Shown: piece after piece, positions 12,801-24,434 of the stretch
Layout of the letters: each line of letters begins with the position of its first letter
Numbering within the stretch: position 1 is the stretch's first letter
Source of the DNA: Otatea glauca
Lineage: Eukaryota > Streptophyta > Magnoliopsida > Poales > Poaceae
DNA length: 64,000 nucleotides
Direction: 5' to 3'
NCBI GenBank assembly: GCA_036346275.1
Contig: CM070730.1
Span: forward strand, 41,400,918 to 41,464,917
The notes under the pieces: generated by a model
The model's input: only the letters and a program-made list of their open reading frames with translations
Told to the model about the DNA's origin: nothing
Database searches by the model: none
Program-made: the position numbers and the translations under genes

Positions 12801-12936
12801 CTTTTGATTAAAAAGCAATAAACTTGAAATAACATTTAATTCCAATAAATCCAGAAAAATCCAAATAAACTCCAGAAAATCACAAATGCACATTTAAGCA
12901 ATAAAATAATATTTGGAAGATTTTTGGGATGTTACA
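9806..12936 (-). repeat. 5' LTR of nested Tekay element
   Basis: 3131 bp, direct repeat of 1438-4544. It carries the TATA-like TATTTAAGG (12226-12238), TGACGTCA motifs (11660-11765), the small acidic ORF (11212-11409), and a CTGTGGC/GCCACAG hairpin near 12573-12598. Confidence 0.9.
11212..11409 (-). CDS. Small acidic ORF in Tekay LTR (truncated copy)
   Basis: Same segment as 2840-3115 but a one-base deletion in the CTTCCGAAGC-type region shifts the N-terminal part. The frame keeps EEDQATQEQ...LFQGKLCFDHVEP. Function unknown. Confidence 0.25.
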   Translation of the reverse strand: MRRLEEDQATQEQSSDQDQDLFQGKLCFDHVEPMFIKLLCLFYNIAYISNIQLFQIRLGLAKIPD

Positions 12937-13296
12937 GATACCATACCTCTCAGCTCTTGCTTGATTCCCAAACATGCCCTTCAAGCCCACAATCATATTG
13001 TAAGCATCCTGGTCCTCATATTGCTTTTGGAGCTCAGAGTCCATGGTGACTAGCATGAGACGGTGACTCTCTGAAGCATTAACATGCTTTTCATATTCAA
13101 CCTTCAAATTGCGAGCAGCATTTTCGGCTGGTTCATCAGGAATTGGATTCTCTAGCACATAGTCCTTCTTTTCATGCTTGAGAACAATTCTCAGGTTGCG
13201 ATACCAATCAAAAAAATTAGTTCCATTCAGTTTTTCCCTTTCCAAAACCGATCTCAAAGCAAAACCAGGTGTAGTAGGAGTAGGAGAAGGTGCCAT
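12937..13296 (-). pseudogene. Ty1/copia gag N-terminus
   Basis: The frame starts at the ATG at 13296 (MAPSPTPTTPGF) and reads LRSVLEREKLNGTNFFDWYR, RIVLKHEKKDYVLENP and QKQYEDQDAYNMIVGLKGMF, ending RAERYG at the Tekay insertion point. This is the UBN2/gag N-terminal domain typical of plant Ty1/copia. The rest of gag continues at 1437 and leftwards. The gag protein would form the cytoplasmic virus-like particle. Intact over about 115 residues, in contrast to the other half. Confidence 0.88.
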
Positions 13297-14480
13297 TGAA
13301 CTACAATAAAAACATGCAAAGATTCTAAGCACTATGTTTATGTAAAACTTTTATTAAACTTTTTAATTAAAGACACTTCTATTTTATGTCCCTTTTATAG
13401 ACACATAGTGAGTATTCAAGATCCATATTCATCAAACACTAGTGAGCTTTGGCATCACTGCTAAAAATTTAATGACATAGGTAAGCAACACCTTTGCTAA
13501 TTACATCATATGTAACTCTTGTTTGTTGAGTATGAAAACAAGTAATGAATGCCTCCATCAACTTGACTCATGGCCAGTCAACTCGCCCCAAGGGCTCACA
13601 TGAGGGAGGAGCACTTCCGTATTCGGGTGCCAATTAAGAAACCCGCCTCATGTGTGTTTTCCTAGACACCACTTGTCTTGTATAGGTTCCTTCATTATCA
13701 AATCAAATCCCAACCACTTATGTCCTCAAGCCCAAAACCGCTTTGATAGCTTGATTAAATCTACCATTGTTATGCGTGATGTGTCCAACACATCCCTATC
13801 ATCTATTGAGATAGCCATTGATATACTACTTTGGCAGTCATATCAATAACGATCTAAATTCTTGATAGGTGCAACAATTGGATGGACAATTTGATTTAAA
13901 ATTTTTAACTATAAGGATGAACAAAGATTACTATGAACATGGCATCATATGCAATGAGCATAAAGAAAATGGCAAGGATTAAACACACATCCACAGAAAA
14001 TCAAAATAAGCTGTGAAATAGCATGGCCCTTAGCATTAAGATCTCCATCATCATGCTTGTTTGTTCACCTAGCCACCTTGCTTGATTTGTTCACCTAGCC
14101 ATCTAGCTTGATACCATCGTCTTCATCATTATGGATGCAACTCCTTACAACTTTTGATACTGAATTTTACATGAGGGTTTGAAGCATCACAAGTCGACAC
14201 GCGTGTCGTTATACAATTTAAATAGCCTTATGGCTTGACACGCACGCGAGCCATGTGGAAATTACATGCATCACATACACATAGGCCATACTATTTCACA
14301 TAATTCCTGCAAAACGAAGTTAAACAAAAGCAACCCTACGACGTGGTCCGAGGCGGCGCCTGGCGGGGTCCAGGGCGCCACAGTGGCGGTCCCGCTAGCC
14401 GGTCGTGGCGGGTCCGAGGCGCCCCCTTCATGGGTCCAAGGGCGAGCCTCGCGCTGTGTGTCGGGTCGAGGGCGCGCCTT
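13297..14480 (-). other. Copia 5' leader and probable 5' LTR
   Basis: On the minus strand this is upstream of the copia gag start. A PBS-like TGGTATCAAG lies at 14107-14116. A GC-rich block at 14336-14480 with repeated GGACCC/GGCGCC words resembles the leader or LTR of several plant copia elements. I could not fix the LTR ends because the partner LTR lies outside the window. No supported gene. Confidence 0.4.
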
Positions 14481-15380
14481 GAAATTTTTTTAAAGGCATG
14501 TCTTCTGACATGGGAAAACACCCTCAAAATTTCCACGGATCAACCAGATTGACCCAATCCAATCTAACATGATTTGCTTGGTCCCATATGGATACGTTTC
14601 AGAAACCCTGATGGCGGTAACCCGACCGGTAAGGGTAACTTGCTTTGGAATTTAGGTAGCAAAACTCAACCTGGAGAAATACAAATTAGCTTGAGAGTGA
14701 TAATCAGCTTGGATGTAAAGAAGATAGACAACGTAGAGCATTCATGTGTATTTTGTCCCATTTAAAGACATCAGGAAAATATGAAAGTGGTTAACTGACC
14801 TTAACATATATTGAGCAAAATGCACACCTACATCTTTAGAAATGAGATAATCAACAAGTACCAAGTGATCATAGTGCAGCTGCAGAATAATTTTAATAAA
14901 TAAACAATTAACACTATCCTCAGAATGAGTGTTATATAGTGAAACAGGACAAAAATCTAGAAGACCTATAGAAAAGAAGTGACTGTATGAGCCAGCAAAT
15001 GAATATGAGTCCTAACATACTTTGTTTAGTTTTTTAGTACGTCTGAGTGGACATACTCTGTTTGGTACATCACAATGGACAATTTCTAAATCCTAATAAA
15101 ACTCCATGTTCTTGCAGGATCTTATGAAACAACATGAAAACAAAATTTTTTTGCTCCCTATTAGAGCACTAACTAATTAACTACCTACCTATTCTGCGGG
15201 CTACAATAACCAAAACTTCACAATTAGATAAAGTAATAAAAAGTAAAGGATGACATCCACTATCCTCGGATCGTTGAAGACTACCAAGAGCTTGTCGCTA
15301 CATTGTCACTATAAAGAACAAGTATTGAATGTTAATATGTCACTATGCAGAGAAATTGTGCCTCTAGAAATCCTAGTAAA
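14481..15380. other. Unassigned stretch, no gene seen
   Basis: AT-rich with short unsupported frames. It lies between the copia end and the first recognisable CACTA coding sequence. It may include CACTA introns or flanking DNA; I see no termini, repeats or protein similarity that I recognise. Confidence 0.4.
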
Positions 15381-15994
15381 ACAACAAGGAAAACATGTTG
15401 ACTGCGCACCACCTCGGTTCAGGTGGCTACGAAGGGAAGAAAGCAGAATGGGCGCGACTAGCCGAGGAGTGCGTGAACTTCGGGACAGCAATGCCTTACT
15501 CGCACATATGTGAGGAGCGGGCACGTGACTGGGTATTAGCGAGGACAAAGAAAACCGCGGACGGGCAACTGGTAGTAGCAAACCCCGTTACCGCGCAAGT
15601 CGTCTCCACCATCATAAGATATCAAACTTAGTACATTGCAGTCAACCATTCTTGTCGTATTTCAGATCTAATCCGTACTCACTTCTTGCAGGAGGAGGTA
15701 TCGTAGAGGAAAGATCAGGGGATCTTTCATAGCCAAGGGTCGAATGACATACTGTCCTCTACGATCAGGAAGCCCGACCATAAGGGCCGGGTACTTGCCA
15801 CAGGGGCGGGGCACACGAAGAAGTCCTACTTCCAAGATGACGCTGGGAGTAGCAGATCAAGATCGTGGGAGGCACGAGCGGAGTGCCTCAAGGACACGCT
15901 CAGGGAGCAACTGAGGGAGGAGACCAAGGAGGAGATGAGGGGTGAGATGACGGCACGTGAGGAGGAGATGAGGGTGGTGATGGGGAACGCGGTA

Positions 15995-17343
15995 TGCTAC
16001 ACTAGCACAAAAAAAACTATCGCGAAACCAGAAAGCTACTCGCAAGAAGGGGATCATCGATAAGATTACCACTAGACGTGCAGTTGCGGAATCCTTCGCG
16101 CGTCGATGTAGTGGATCGTCCTCGCCGCAGTCGTTGTGTCGGTGTAGTGGATCGTCCTCGCCTTGCCGTGGATCATCCTCCCACGCCGCAGTCGCAGCAG
16201 CGTCACCGCAGTAGTCCACACGTCCAGAGATGGAACGCCGTGCGTCGGTGTGCAAGCACCTGGTCGCTCGGCAGGGGCAGCGAGAGGAGTAGGCTAGGGT
16301 TTCTAGTGAATCACTCCTAAACCGTGGGAAAGCACACCCTGCGCCCTCCCTCCTCCCCTCCTTATATAGCCACAAGATGAAACCCTAAACTAGGGCCTAT
16401 CAGCGTGCTAAGCCCACGAGGTTCATTAATTACGGATCCAATCCAAATTAATGCGTCCCAGCCCATTAAGTGTGTGACCCTGCAGGTTCACGTACGTTTG
16501 GACATGAATTCGGAAAACTCCTTTTCAATCCAATAGTTGGTAGCGGCTTCTTGCAAAGTATGCCAACTCCCAAACATACTATGATCAAATCGACGTAACC
16601 TATCAAAAGTACTCATGCAATAATCCCTTTGCCAAGTATATGAAGATTGATCTCAAGGCGAGAAGCATGTCATCCTTTGATGATTCAATCCATCTCTCGA
16701 TCCGTGATATATTAATAAGTTGTGATTGACTCTCAATCACGGCATGGCCATGCACTTCCTTAATCATATCACACGAGTGGCCTTGTCATATATCTCCGTT
16801 TCATTGAGTGGCAAATTCCATCTTGATCGCCACTTCCTCTCGCACGCTTCATAGTAAACATGAAAGCTACCTTTATAACTATCCGATTAGGAAGTAGTGT
16901 TTGATAGCCCTAAGGAAAACTATTACACATGTAGGGAATATGACAATCTCGGTCTAAGGATCATACATCTACTAGGTATGAGATACATCGATGACACACA
17001 AGAATGAAACATTCTCGCAGTTGTCTCATTATGGTCTATCTAACCCATGTTCTTCAACATGCGCCCACAATGTATAGATGATATCTCCATATCCCATGAT
17101 CTATGAAGCATGATCATCGATCACTACATGTGCTGATCTATTCATCGTTGTCCTATAATGATGATATCCGATCGTAGATATTTATCGAATTACATCATTA
17201 AGTAAAGAGCTTCATAAGCAAGTCACATACTTGTTGATCAATACAATGATATACATTCATTGGACCAATAATCATATTATTATTCATAAACATAGTCATG
17301 TTACAATCATCTAAATGATTGCCTCAAGGGCATAACACTAACA
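15995..17343 (-). mobile_element. Solo LTR of a copia element inside the CACTA gene
   Basis: A 1349 bp block splits the coding sequence between ...MGNAV and VDMMAREERL. On the minus strand it begins TGTTAGTGTTATGCCC and ends GTGCTAGTGTAGCA (TG...CA). Its layout resembles Angela-type copia LTRs, with a TATA box and no internal coding. The flanks share only GGT (gcggta on the left, ggtgga on the right), so a clean 5-bp target duplication is not seen. Confidence 0.7.
16361..16370 (-). promoter_or_regulatory. TATA box of solo copia LTR
   Basis: Minus strand reads GGCTATATAAGGAGG, a good plant TATA box within the LTR, transcribing leftwards. Confidence 0.55.
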
Positions 17344-19639
17344 GGTGGACATGATGGCACGTGAGGAGCGCCTGAGGGCCGAGATGATGGCGATGATCTC
17401 CCAGAGTCAGAGCCAGATGCCCCCGCCTACTGTAGAGAAACCTGTGCCCCCACCAAGTAGCCGTGGTTGCAAAAATGATAAGTCTGGTCCCCAGCTGAAG
17501 GTAATAATTAATTTTGCTTAAATTAAAGGTGAAAGGGCAACTTCATATGTTTTCTCTCGAGTTGCGCAGTTTTTACATGCGCCTACCAAGTGCAAGCTCA
17601 CCCTGACGGAAGACAGATTTCCTAATGAGGCTGCACGCGGGATTGCATTTCCATGCAATGAGACCGACACGGTACATGGTCAGCCTTTGGGGAATGGCTG
17701 CATGAGGGTCCATGTGGACTTCGTCCACGAAGCCTTCTTATCACATGTGCTCGAGTTCCCCCCAACGAAGACATCACCACTCTCGGGCAAGCGCTGATGT
17801 CGTTCATCAAGTGGCCCACGACAGGCATCGTACTGGTCAAGGTAAAAAACCTCGCACCTTCTGTACCATTCCAGTAGTATTGCAACAAGTTACTTAATTA
17901 TGCGCGTGCTTTGTAGGTTCCTACCGCACCTACGGCTGCTCCCACGACCGTGACGAGTCCTGCACAAAGTACAGAGCTGGTCCATAAAAGGACTAGCACG
18001 ACAACCACAGAACCACTGGAGGCCTCTGCTAAAAAGACAAGGCTCACAAAGGCCACAACGCCCCCTCAAGTACATGAAAAAAGCCCACTGCCCCGGCCTC
18101 GGAGACTCCTTCGGCCCAGAAAGGAGAGCCGGCACAGGCCACAGAGAAGCCTTATGAATTCAAGGCCTACGTACATGGAAAGCCCCTTCTGCCTACCAGC
18201 AAATTGAATGCTCTAGGTATATGGACTCGATAGCTCCATGGATGGTACGTTGACAAAGTGAAAGAGAGCGAGCGTGTCGACTTCAATGTTAGATACAGAA
18301 AGGGACATTTCCACCGCGAGGAGGATGGGACATTCCCAGTTAGTTTTGAGGATCTGTTTTGTCTGTACCAACTGATAGCCATCGATATTTCTACTGTACG
18401 ATCCTGGACGCTGTGAGTATCGCACCTCGTTGCACGACCTTGTGACTTCCGTAGGATTTTTCATTACGCTTTTTAACATTCAATGCGAGTTGCAGGGCGA
18501 TGAGGCAACGGGTCGTGACGAATCGACAACCAATTGGGTTCGTTGACCCTGAGGTTGTGTCCGCGACAATGGCTAGGCTTCAACCGGAATGGGTTGCCTC
18601 CTACATCAAGAGGGCATTGCAAGCTGAGTCGAACAAGGACTTTATTCTACTCCTGTACCACGAGGAGTAAGTACCACTTCACCATTCAATTATTTCTACG
18701 CACTGAAACCGTATGTGAACTTATTTTCTTTGCTGCATACCATTTAATAAGCAACCATTGGGTGCTAGTCGTGCTTCTTCCGATTGACAACAAAGTGTAC
18801 ACTTTTAATTCAATTGAGAAGAGACTGATGGCCTACACGATCAAGCCTCCATTGGATCAGTAAGTGCACTACTCTTATCTAACACTTTCTGTATTTAACT
18901 ACGTTCATTATTTTTTTACTCGACGGCATCTCTCCAATGTATATAGGGGTTTCAAGGAATACGTCGAAGCAGGAGGGACACACGACGACAAAAAGGGCTC
19001 CAAGCTGGAGTATGTCCGCTTAAAGGTACAAGTGGCTACCATATATAAGATTTACATTTTCAGACAGATTTTCTTCATCTCTTTATTTGTTTTTCTTCCT
19101 TCACAGTGTCATCAACAAGGCAGTGATAACCGCTGTGGTTTGTACGTCATGCATCACATTTGATCTTGATTGCCGGCTCAGAACGTTTCCCTAAGGTATA
19201 TGTACATGCATAATAATACAATTAGCCTTTCACATAGAAATTTGAAAATTTCAATTAGAGCACTCGTTTTTATTTTGCAGCTTACAAATATCCCTCAGAA
19301 GAGTGTAGACAGCACTGCACTTAACAAGATATGAGCCTACTTATGCCAATGGTACTGGATAAAATGCTTGTCGGAGGACGGACAGTTTAGAGATCCCGAA
19401 AGCTCCTACTAGACCATATGTGAACAATATTATATATCTGAATATGATTGCATGTGTACTGATGGTTAAGCATGTTTGAGTTCTATTTTGTGAACGAATG
19501 TGATATGTGTTTGTTGTAACAAAGTGTTCGCGTTCTGTGAATGTGATATGTTGTCTATAATTGTTGTGTGAATGTGATGTGCATATTGTATGAAATATGT
19601 GCTGATTGAAGGGTGAATTAGAAAATAGCACACCACACA

Positions 19640-20138
19640 CATTCATCTCTATCGGTTCTCACTAGAAAATGATAGAGATGAGGTTGTCATCTCTATCGCT
19701 TCTTTGTAAGAAGCGATAGAGATGACATACTCATCTCTATCGGTTCTTTGTATGAAGCGATAGAGATGACAGGATCATCTCTATCGGTTCTTTGTAAGAA
19801 GTGATAGAGATGGGTATGTCATCTCTATCGGTTCTTTGTAAGAAGCGATAGAGATGACAGGATCATCTCTATCGGTTCTTTATATGAAGCGATAGAGATG
19901 AGATATTCATATAAAGAACCGATAGAGATGAGATATTCATATAAAGAACCGATAGAGATGATCCTGTCTATCTATCGCTTCATACAAAGAACCGATAGAG
20001 ATGAGTATGTCATCTCTATCGGGCAAGAACCGACTATAATAGAGTCGCCTCATCTCTGTCTCATGACTTTGTGTCGCCACCAGAACCGACTGTGATGACG
20101 AAAAAGAACCGATTATAATGTATATTTGTGTAGTAGTG
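19640..20138. repeat. Subterminal inverted repeats and right terminus of CACTA
   Basis: Repeated units of ATCTCTATCGGTTCTTTGTA alternate with their inverse GAAGCGATAGAGATGA, each about 38-40 bp, then CATAATCGGTTCTTTTT-type repeats and the terminus ending TAGTAGTG. In CACTA elements such repeats are binding sites for the TnpA-type protein. A 30-bp segment (GAGATATTCATATAAAGAAC) is directly repeated near 19898-19950. Confidence 0.85.
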
Positions 20139-20924
20139 TGGTGACAGCGATGTACACACACAATGCCGTTGAAATATCTTGTCACAAGAATCATACGCAG
20201 GCAGGTGAAAATGGAGAAAATCATGACAGGTAATTTTCCATCGGATCATCAGGTCAAAAAGAAATCAGGAGAGGTAATCAATTTTCCATCAGATCAGATC
20301 ATCGTGTAAAAAAGAAAAAGAAGATGGAGGACATCGACCTTGTCACGGGAGCTTCTCTCTCGCTAGCTCACCTAACGCCCCCTGATCTCCATCTGCTTGT
20401 TTTTCCAGGTGCATTTTAGAACGTTGATGTGTATAAGACATGGGAGAAGCGTACAAAGCTGACACCTACATGTACACCACCGTGATCTTGAGTAACATAT
20501 AGCTAACGCGCTGCAGCCAATTTCGTACGTGTCCATGACCGACCTACGATGGATGTGCATGGCAACAAGATAAATTCGAGGCTCGTGAGCTGCTATTTCG
20601 ATACCCACTCAGATTTTGGGGCAATCTTAGCCATAGAAATGCCAACAATTTGACTGTTTTTGAGTTTGTTATCATACTAAGATTAAGCTAGGGTAGGGAA
20701 AACATCTTATTTATTGTAAACTTTCTTTCCTTTTTTAACGAACGGTAGAGTTCCTATCTTTTTTCTTAAAAGAAAGAAATATCTATGGCACTCGGCAAAA
20801 GCTTCTTCTCTAATCAAATAATTGAGCATGAATGGAATACATCCAATTGACAAATTCAAGTGAGCTTGGCGTAAAACCTAGCTCGATTTACATCCGAGCA
20901 TATGCTGCGAGTACAACCGGCCCA
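20139..20924. other. Spacer between two CACTA elements, no gene seen
   Basis: 786 bp without recognisable coding or termini. Short frames have no support. Confidence 0.5.
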
Positions 20925-20944
20925 CACTACTACAGAACAGCACA

Positions 20945-21245
20945 TCACTGCCGGTCATTGGCGCCGGCAGTGATTGGTCGGCAGTGATACTCGGGGATTA
21001 TCAATGCCGGCTCAGGAACCGGCAGTGATAAGGATTATCACTGCCGGTTCTACCTACAACCGGCAGTGATATTGAATTATCACTGCCGGATCAAACCAAA
21101 ATCCGGCAGTGATGATAATTATCACTGTCGGATATACATAAAACCGGCAGTGATGTCGAACTATCACTGCCGGGTTGTACCATAATCCGATAGTGATATG
21201 TACATATCACTGCCGGTTTTCTCCAAGAACCGGCAGTGACAAGCT
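20945..21245. repeat. Left subterminal repeats of 6.8 kb CACTA
   Basis: About a dozen copies of ATCACTGCCGG / CCGGCAGTGAT in alternating orientation. These are the probable TnpA-like binding sites. Confidence 0.88.
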
Positions 21246-21550
21246 TGCATATTTTTTGTGCAATATATATATTTTTATACAATTGTTTATACAGTATCCA
21301 TATGTAGTATATAAAGCATCGTTCAAATCATAATTCAAATATATCCATGTATATATGAAGCATCGTTAAAATCATAATTCAAATATATTAAATTAAGCAT
21401 TACAATATTTTGTTTTTACAATGATTTGTTTACAATTAATGTAGCTCGACTACATCTCATCCCATTCACTTTGATTTTGCAAGGACTACAGTACAAAAAG
21501 TCGAAGTAGACATGTCACGCATCTAGGTCGAAGGAATGAGGGCGATGAGG

Positions 21551-24434
21551 CTACTCGTGGAACTCGTCGTTTGGATTGATGATCTCATCATGAATGAATC
21601 CGGCGATCTGTTCTTGAATTGCTATAATTTCTGTCAGCAATAACTTATTGGTTCCCAGTTTAGAGGTTGTTTTTGAAGAAAAAAGGAAGTTAATTAATAA
21701 TGATATTTTTTAAATGAAAAAAAGGCATCAATGTGTAATTACGTACTATGGCTTCGTTATAGGCGACACTCTCCGTGACAATTGAATGCATATTTGTACA
21801 TACATAGTATGCACATAAATTGTTTCCGGGGTCCTGCCTCATGCAATAGAATGGAATTTTGCTAGAGTAATAACGCAACGATCGAGTTTACCTATTCAGC
21901 ATGTCCCAAAGGTCTTGGTACAGATTAGTTTGTTTTCTTCTGGAGTCCAAAACAAAAATCCTGCTAGCATCTAACTGGATGACGAGGAGGACCCAGTGAA
22001 ACTTGCACATATATGTCAACGTACTCAATTAATCCCACATCGTACGTGTTAGGCAAAAATAGTAAAACGATATTAGAAGTAAGGAGATACGTACTTGAAG
22101 TTATAGGGTAAAAGTATGGAGGTTTTGTATTGCAGCTTCAAAAAAGTATTAAATAAATAGTCTTCAACGTATTGTGGATTGTCGTTCACAAGCTTCTCGT
22201 TGACGAGCCCAGTGTCTAGGAATGCTAGATTGTCATTATTATTTCTTCTACATGTCTGTATCTCCATTCTACATAAGAAAGAAGTTAGACATGCAATTAA
22301 ATAGTACAAAAATGCTCAACGATATACGGATAGACTTACAAAGTCCATAGTCTAAGTATATTCACGTCCAGGGCATCTTGCTGGTACAACATATACAGCT
22401 CCGTGAAAAGAACCCAGCAGATGTTATCCCCATTATGGAAATCTTGCTCTGTGTATCTGACTGCGAACGCTTCCATACCATCGTTGGACTACTGCATGTA
22501 CCACTGATGGACGCGCCGCAGTTGTGTTGTAAGGTTGTTGAAATGAGCTGGTTCAACCAGCGGTTTTCCCATAACGAACTTCCACCTTAGACCTTGCGCC
22601 GAGCATCTAGTTGAGCAAAGATCCGCTTGAGCATCCCGCTTTAACGTGTCGGCACTAGCTGCCTGCAAGTATTGCTTTCGATATGCGCCGTAGTCCGACA
22701 TTTTGCAAGGTTCGGATGCTGTCCCGTCTTTTGCACTTTTGCCATACTCAGAAAAACTTTTGCACGCCAAAGATCAACTTTAGTCTTCTTACATGATGGC
22801 ACCTTTTAAAGTGAGATGTTACGCAGCGCTACATGCTTTTTCCGTTCTTCTTCACCATGTCACCGATAATTTCTTCCGGGATTGTCTGGGTTCACGATGG
22901 TTGAGATTTCTTCGAGGACGGTGCCGACTGCCGAGATGTTGCTGGTGTTCGATTTTTTTCAGATTTTGGCGGAAGAGTCGGGCTTTTTCTGGTTGGTGCC
23001 GGCAGAGGAGTTGGACTTTTTCTGGTTGGCGGCGAGAAGGGTGGGAGGTCTCTGTGTGGAGAGTGTGGCTGATCATCATCTTCGTCGCCCTCATCGTTCG
23101 AGCCAAACTTAATCAAGCTCTTGCGCCACGCGAGGAAGCCATGCACGTTTTCTCCTAGTTTTTTGTTTCCAGCCTCACCAGGGATCTCTACCTCTATTTT
23201 TTGGTATTGGCGGACGACACTGTCCACTTCGACCCAGGCGAATCCCTGCGGTATCGGGCGACAGTGCAAAACCTGCGACTCCTGGCATGGACAAGCCCTG
23301 CCCTCAGCCACCTTTATGGTAATGCCATGTGCGGCCAAATGTAGCTTGCACGGTGTTGGTTCTTTGATGTCATCCACAGGAAAATGTAGTCCATGCTCTT
23401 CGGGAATCCCTGTGGACGCGCAGCTGCTCTTACGAGCACCGGGACTGATGAGCTCAGGGCTGTCACCGGGTGGCGGTCGTGAGATGAGAGCTTTCTGTAC
23501 GGCTTGCTCCACAGCCTTATCTAGTTCTGCTCTCTGTTCCTCTAACGCTCTCGCCACAGCATCTTTTATCTGACGTCCCAGTTGATCTTCTCTTAATCTC
23601 TTTGAACGCTTGTACAACTATGCGTCTGCGGGGAAGGCTTCTTTCCACGCGACCAAACCAACTCCTCTGGTGCGACCTGGATGCTCCTTGTTACCCAGGG
23701 CTACGGTTAGCTCGTCATTCTCCTTCATGACGCGAAATATCCTTCGGAAGACTGCATGTGAGTATCTGTGATTCTGCGCAGCACTTCCTGCTCTCTATCG
23801 CTTCTGAAGCTTAAGCTGCCATCATCCGAGATAGTAGCACCCCTCCCAAGCAACCAGTGCTTCGATCGTTCGCTTAAGGCGGTCGTCGCAGGAATTATAC
23901 CCTTGCGGGTTAGTTCTTCTTCGGACCGATCCCATGCTGGTATTTTCTTCACGTACCCTCCTGTTCCTAGTTTGTGAGGGTGAATATTCTTATCCGCGTT
24001 TGCTTTGTTCCTTTGACTTACTATGTGAGCTTTTTCAGACCTCTTGTATGCCACAAATTCATCCCAAAACTCCCTTAACTTTGGGTACGTGTCAAAATTC
24101 GGCTTTTCATTCTTTTTCACCTAATACTTGTTTAGTGCTGTCTTCCAATTCTTCTACGTTGTGCACATGATGCAGAGTGCTCGTTTCTTCACAACCAGCT
24201 CGGTCCCTTGGGGGAACTGGAAAACTTGTTTCAGCTTGTCCCATAATGAGTTCTTCAGGTCATTGGGTACCACCCATGGGTCACCTCCGAGGCCAATCCA
24301 TGATCTATAGCTGATGGGCACATCATCCCATCAAGAACCCCGCAGGCTGTCCTGTACGGCCCCAATGATGACTCTGGTATAGCAGGTTCCCCGACTGTCG
24401 AGAGCTCCACTATGTTAAAAATTCTCTTAGGCAT
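21551..24434 (-). pseudogene. CACTA-borne Transposase_24-like / DUF8039 / Ulp1-type protease gene
   Basis: Starts at the ATG at 24434 (MPKRIFNIVELS). In order: a CACTA ORF1 helical region (VVPNDLKNSLWDKLKQVFQF, about 24290), PHKLGTGGYVKKIPAWDRSE and ERSKHWLLGRGATI (23960-23830), a coiled-coil (RALEEQRAELDKAVEQAVQK, about 23550), a DUF8039-like domain (GRACPCQESQVLHCRPIPQG, about 23290), a Pro/Ser-rich linker (23050-22900), and a Ulp1/C48 domain in several exons: FVMGKPLVEPAHFNNLTTQL (22570), DALDVNILRLWTL (22350), MEIQTCRRNN...ILLPYNF (22260-22095), FHWVLLVIQLDASRIFVLDS (22000-21940), DPGNNLCAYYVCTNMH (21830), and the end IAGFIHDEIINPNDEF before TAG at 21551. His, Asp and Cys of the SUMO-protease triad are all present. 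It has at least one frameshift near 24330 and a stop near 24160. Host target unknown. Confidence 0.8.

Larger units (their letters stand above)
1438..12936 (-). mobile_element. Full-length Ty3/gypsy Tekay-type (chromovirus) retrotransposon nested in copia gag
   Basis: Two direct repeats of about 3.1 kb (1438-4544 and 9806-12936) flank a minus-strand gag-pol. In element orientation each LTR begins TGTAACATCCC and ends GGTCCTTACA. A Met-initiator-type primer binding site follows the 5' LTR and a polypurine tract precedes the 3' LTR. The C-terminal chromodomain-like motif of pol and the very long LTRs match the Tekay/Del chromoviruses of plants (family knowledge). The flanking 5-mers are AGATC on the left and GATAC on the right, an imperfect target duplication. 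The interrupted copia gag joins up across the insertion. The coding region is full of frameshifts, so this copy is not autonomous as written. Confidence 0.9.
15381..19170 (+). pseudogene. CACTA-borne Transposase_24-like / DUF8039 / Ulp1-like protease gene, interrupted
   Basis: Exons read by eye: HHLGSGGYEGKKAEWARLAE (15395-15630); a coiled-coil-rich exon (15690-15994, resumed after a nested LTR at 17344-17520); a DUF8039-like exon (GIAFPCNETDTVHGQPLG, about 17570-17840); then Ulp1-like exons: LHGWYVDKVKESERV...FEDLFCLYQL (about 18180-18412), IGFVDPEVVSATMARLQPEW (18497-18666), HWVLVVLLPIDNKVYTFNS (18749-18860), 18944-19026, and CHQQGSDNRCGLYVMHH (19107-19165). Several exon edges have GT/AG. 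Ulp1 (C48) peptidases remove SUMO; His (HWVL) and Cys (RCGLYV) are present, but the Asp of the usual LDS motif reads Asn (FNS). There are at least two frameshifts and one in-frame stop. Grass CACTAs commonly carry such a second gene of unclear role. Confidence 0.75.
15381..20138 (+). mobile_element. CACTA (En/Spm) element, right-hand part
   Basis: The right end is clear: subterminal repeats (19640-20110) followed by TGTGTAGTAGTG ending at 20138, the inverse of CACTACTACACA. Inside is a multi-exon gene with a Transposase_24-like region, DUF8039-like region and Ulp1-like peptidase. No matching CACTA left end with a TGG target duplication was found, so the left end is deleted or diverged. Its last 650 bp (19470-20138) align well with 32830-33575, the right end of the gene-capturing CACTA. 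Confidence 0.8.

Noticed and set aside
14266..14552. Gly/Arg-rich frames on both strands
   Set aside because: They lie in a GC-rich copia leader or LTR block with GGACCC repeats and have no protein similarity.
15857..16375. 172-residue minus-strand frame
   Set aside because: It spans the junction between the CACTA coding sequence and the solo copia LTR, so it is a chance frame.
19640..20138. CRISPR-like regular repeats
   Set aside because: The repeats alternate in orientation, have no unique spacers of even length, and end in a CACTA terminus; they are transposon subterminal repeats in a plant genome.
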